A program made the position numbers and the translations under genes. This document shows positions 18,824 through 21,699 of a stretch of DNA of 21,699 nucleotides, piece by piece. The first letter of the stretch is position 1; each line of letters begins with the position of its first letter. The notes under the pieces were generated by a model. The model saw only the letters and a list, made by a program, of their open reading frames with translations, was not told the origin of the DNA and did not search any database. This stretch comes from Coptodactyla brooksi (Eukaryota > Arthropoda > Insecta > Coleoptera > Scarabaeidae): assembly GCA_033557675.1 (NCBI GenBank), contig JAWQRM010000535.1, positions 1 to 21,699 of the forward strand, read 5' to 3'.

Positions 18824-19094
18824 GCAATGAATAGATGCACATCATAATTTATTTAATATTCTCTCTTGTTTTGAGATTTAGTGTTTGCAATATTTTTTAT
18901 TATAATACATTTTACTTTTGTTAGTAATAAAATTGCTTTTCACCGTTATTTGCGTTTATGTACTGTAATAAAATCACAATATAGTAATTTCGAGCTATTC
19001 TTGACTATTCTGCTGTACCTGCAGAAATCGGGTCACTATGACCCAAAGGATTTTAAGTGTATAGTAAAACTAAGGAGAACAGCGGGCTTAATAA

Positions 19095-19640
19095 CATCAT
19101 TAAGAAGTGGGTACTGAATTACATACCGAATAAATTGTTTCTATAGCGCATTTTTATAGGGCAAGAAACTATTGTAGTACTTGTGTCATAACTATGACCT
19201 AGAATAACTATGAGCCAGGCCAGTGCAAATAATTATATTAATAATGTGTTATATCGATAGTCCTCCTCTGGCTTAAGCTTAGAAATTTTATATTTTGCTT
19301 CGTTGGTTTCGGTCAATTAAGATCACTTTCAGAAGCTCTACAAATAAGATACAAAGTCAGAGATTGTAACAATGCTAAAGTATGGAGATTACTTATGAAA
19401 TAGGTGCATGTTTTAACAGTAAAATCATGTTTTAAATAAGGTGTCCCAAAATTATAAACGATATTCAAAATTTTGTTTTATAAAAGCTTGAGAAGCTTAT
19501 TTGTTAATGTGTGTTAAGTGTGTGTCATATTTATTACAAGGTTATTCTAGAAGATCATTTCATAAGTAAAATTATGTTTTTGTATGTTCTGTAGGTAGAG
19601 TTAAAAGAGGTGTATCAGACATAAGAGATATAACTTTAAA
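19095..19640. other. AT-rich stretch without recognisable genes
   Basis: This is flanking DNA to the right of piggyBac copy 1. I see no ORF with family features. Two nearby ACTATGA-CC strings (19185-19220) resemble the piggyBac subterminal half-sites but lie outside the TTAA border. Confidence 0.45.
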
Positions 19641-19799
19641 AACTTATCAGAAAATGTTTCCTCTAGATAGGTGTTGAAGGTCGAATTTACTTGATTTTGA
19701 AAATGATTGTAGGATAGGTACGTGATTTGCTTTCCACTCTATTTAGTGATTAGTAAAGAAGCAGATTTGGCCCTTTGTTTTTAAGGCACTTGTTTTAGA

Positions 19800-19990
19800 A
19801 TTGTTAAAAAGGATCTGAAGTCAAAGACTCACTGAAGATCACGCGAGAGATGACCCAAAGTAGTGGTCACAAAATTAGTAGGCCCACCAGGAAGAGGCCA
19901 AGATCAAGACCAATTATAATGAAATTAGCACCATACAACAATAGTAATGTTACTCGGTAGCATAAAAAGTTGCAAAAGAGCACTTTTGGT
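19800..19990 (+). pseudogene. Possible LINE ORF1 fragment
   Basis: RPTRKRPRSRPIIMKLAPYN (about 19879-19939) resembles the RPRPIIVKL(A/T)SY segment that precedes the C-terminal domain in ORF1-type proteins of insect LINEs. It is followed by a Lys-rich HKKLQKSTF. Upstream, VKDSLKITREMTQ is in the same frame. The match is short and no other domain is seen, so the call is tentative. It would be a separate, very truncated element from the LINE at 10440. Confidence 0.35.
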
Positions 19991-20039
19991 CTTCAAAAGT
20001 GCCAAGAATGTGTTTTGTATTAGGAATTAGTGGACTGCA

Positions 20040-20356
20040 GATGAGTTATGGTTTCTTTTTCGATGTAGCAGTAACGTGCACTGGTGATGGTGGACGATTT
20101 AGATCGTGCGGTTGCCGAACTGACAAGGCAGAAAACATCTGCGGCTGGTAAATCGTCGGATGTTATCGCCATGGGATGCCTGGACTCGGATTCTGCGGTT
20201 GGTGTAGCGGTGTGTTCCGTTACAGTGGGAGCTCTGAATGTAGATTTCCCTCCATCCCAGAAACCGATGAATAGCAGGCGAGTGTGTGTGCTAATGTATA
20301 TTTATTTGTATATACAGCGGGATGTTTGTTCTTTGCATAGGGCCAGTATTGGATAA
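20040..20356 (+). other. GC-richer ORF island of unknown nature
   Basis: Composition shifts to near-balanced with many CpGs from about 20080 to 20285, and a plus frame reads MVDDLDRAVAELTRQKTSA, then GALNVDFPPSQKP, before AT-rich sequence resumes. A splice-acceptor-like tract (TTTCTTTTTCGATGTAGCAG) ends at about 20071, and a weak GC-type donor (CAG|GCGAGT) occurs near 20279. The frame has an in-frame TAA right after the acceptor, so a simple exon model needs a different phase. The minus strand is also open for about 80 codons. It could be an exon, a retroelement fragment or a regulatory island. Confidence 0.3.
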
Positions 20357-20359
20357 CAT

Positions 20360-21242
20360 TTATTTGGGACTACTGCATCTTCTTCTACTAATGTGCATTG
20401 TGTATTACTGCTGTTCATTTTTGTACTTTCATTTTGATTATTGTCAATTCAACCAAAATTAACTGTAGCTTAGCTTGAAGAATGGCGTAGTCCCTCAAAG
20501 TAATTAGTAGCTTTTGTTTTAAAGGCATCTCTTGAGAGAAGCCAAGGAAGATTTTATACCTCACGAAATCTAACAGAAAGGGGTTTGACAGTATTGTTAT
20601 CCTCCAATTATTACGCATTTTATATTCAATTATCAAACCCATCAGTTTTGCTTTTAACTTTTTTATTGAGCATTCAGTTTTTTCGTCTTCATATAAACAG
20701 ATGCATCCTTTGTTGTCAGAGTTATTTCATATAGTCAACATTGTAATAATGGTGGAATGACAAGAACAAGAATTTAAGAATCAAGATCTTCAAAAATGAT
20801 GCGATAAACACACGCCATACTGCACCAAAAATAACTTTTTGAAGATAACAGAAATCTGTGGACTTTACATGGAAATTTAACAATGTTGCGTTGGGTGCCG
20901 TGGATAGCACTGATAATACTGAAACGCAGCGTTCACCCGATTTAGTCGCATATGACCATACTACTTGAGGCCATGAATATCTATATAAAATAAAATATCT
21001 CCAACCCCGAGAGAAAGACATCAAGCAGACAGTGCCAGATTGTTCGCGTCCGTAATTTGAAATTCAGAGACCTACCGCAGAAATGTACGAGATCTTATCA
21101 AAGCTCATTTATTATTTCAAAAACTGCTATAGCCAGTATAAGAAATGCTAGTACAGATTAAAGAAATATTCAATACTGGATCTAACGAAGTCATTAATTA
21201 CAATGTGTTCCACCTGAAACAAGCGAATTCTGGTCGAGCTAA
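20360..21242. other. Stretch without recognisable genes
   Basis: A 100-codon minus-strand frame (20722-21024) is open but has an unremarkable, Phe/Leu-rich composition and no motif. No repeat partner in the window was found. The segment ends at the decayed target site of piggyBac copy 2. Confidence 0.45.
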
Positions 21243-21699
21243 CCCTGCTGTTCTCCTGTTTTACTATACACTTGTAGTCCTTCGAGTATGCAGGTAGAAG
21301 AGGATTGCCAAGAACAGGTTGAAATTAATATATTGTGATTTTATTACAGTATTTAAACGCAAAAAACTACGAAAAGCAATCCTATTACCAACAAAACTCA
21401 AATGTGTTATAATAAAAAATATTACAAACACTAAATCTAAAAACAAGAGAGAATATCAAATAAATTCTGATATTCTTACATATTATACTTGTTTTATTGT
21501 CACATTTTGATTGACACATATTACATTGTGCTCTTTTATTTTTACTGAGTATACCTGATGCCTTCCAAAAATAGTCTTCTCTTGTACAGAACGCTATTCC
21601 AATCTGAATTTATTTCTCTCCATATCACAAATGCATTATAAGCACTGACATCACAGTGCATTCTGCTCATGAAAGCAACGATTTTATTTTTTAGGCACA
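21243..21699 (-). mobile_element. piggyBac element, copy 2, inverted, right end only
   Basis: The end CCCTGCTGTTCTCCTG (21243-21258) matches the right terminal repeat of copy 1, and the TTAA target has decayed to CTAA (21239-21242). Reading inward on the minus strand, the non-coding 3' region (TACAGTATTTAAACGC and CGAAAAGCAATCCTATTACC in the given orientation) parallels 18840-19070 of copy 1. The transposase tail then shows AYNAFVIWREINSDW and LYKRRLFLEGIRYTQ, stop, and CNMCQSKCDNKTS. Copy 2 lacks the second half of the Cys-rich domain and a block before AYNAF, whereas copy 1 lacks the AYNAF-to-FLEG block. The two copies therefore carry different deletions. The element continues beyond the window. 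Confidence 0.85.

Larger units (their letters stand above)
15335..19087 (+). mobile_element. piggyBac element, copy 1, interrupted by a Penelope-like insertion
   Basis: TTAA flanks both ends (15331-15334 and 19088-19091), the exact target piggyBac duplicates. The terminal repeats ACCTGCTGTACTCTTCGG (15335-15352) and GCCCGCTGTTCTCCTTAG (complement of 19070-19087) match at 12 of 18 positions. Next to them lie palindromes of the form GGGTCAnnnTGACCC (15351-15365 and 19030-19044) and a shared CAGGT-C block. Subtracting the 1.65-kb insertion leaves about 2.1 kb, a normal piggyBac length. The transposase relic is on the plus strand. A second copy with the same right end is at 21243. Confidence 0.85.

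Noticed and set aside
18881..19117. 78-codon plus-strand ORF as a gene
   Set aside because: It lies in the non-coding 3' end of piggyBac copy 1 and reappears in copy 2 at 21264-21446 because the DNA is the same repeat.
20722..21024. 100-codon minus-strand ORF
   Set aside because: Phe/Leu/Ser-rich translation with no motif; the opposite strand was checked for Harbinger-like or other transposase motifs with no convincing match.
1..21699. CRISPR array, bacterial operon or tRNA gene
   Set aside because: No regularly spaced repeats, no ribosome-binding-site-led gene series, and no sequence with matching A and B boxes plus cloverleaf pairing was seen.

Overview
The window is eukaryotic and most likely from an insect or other arthropod genome. 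It is strongly AT-rich and has no operon-like gene packing. The mobile-element families present (mariner-type, piggyBac, Penelope-like, Mutator-like and insect-style LINE) are typical of insect repeats. I cannot name a species, and I find no intact host protein-coding gene. Almost everything recognisable is a decayed transposable element carrying stops, frameshifts and deletions.

Layout from left to right. A hammerhead-ribozyme-like motif lies at 251-300. A mariner transposase relic is on the minus strand at about 2036-2745. A GC-richer island of unknown nature spans about 3105-3350. A candidate solo LTR with its own TATA box and initiator is at 4027-4535. A lysine-rich minus-strand reading frame with one stop runs 4604-5086. 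A Mutator-like transposase scrap is at about 5274-5540. Two more hammerhead-like repeats, facing each other, sit at about 7731-7860 and 9600-9735. A TATA box, inverted repeat and 46-codon ORF of unknown origin lie at about 9975-10182. A LINE reverse-transcriptase relic runs about 10440-11790. It is followed directly by a Tc1/mariner-superfamily element with arms of more than 200 bp (11803-13597), whose transposase carries an internal deletion sealed by a 21-bp palindrome. Four short, unrecognised ORFs follow between 13643 and 15186.

A piggyBac element with TTAA at both ends occupies 15335-19087. Into its 5' leader a Penelope-like element (PLE) unit has inserted (15633-17279). This unit consists of two 3' portions arranged head to head, each ending in a hammerhead motif, and the whole is bounded by one 13-bp target duplication. 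A possible LINE ORF1 scrap lies near 19900 and a GC-richer ORF of unknown nature near 20040-20290. A second piggyBac copy, in the opposite orientation, enters at 21243 and runs off the right edge.

The most interesting signal is the set of five hammerhead-like motifs in two sequence families. One family is physically linked to PLE coding sequence (C-terminal reverse transcriptase plus GIY-YIG endonuclease). Hammerheads in PLEs are known in general. The shared extra nucleotide before stem II, the inverted paired arrangements, and the single duplication around a head-to-head PLE pair are the features to test here.
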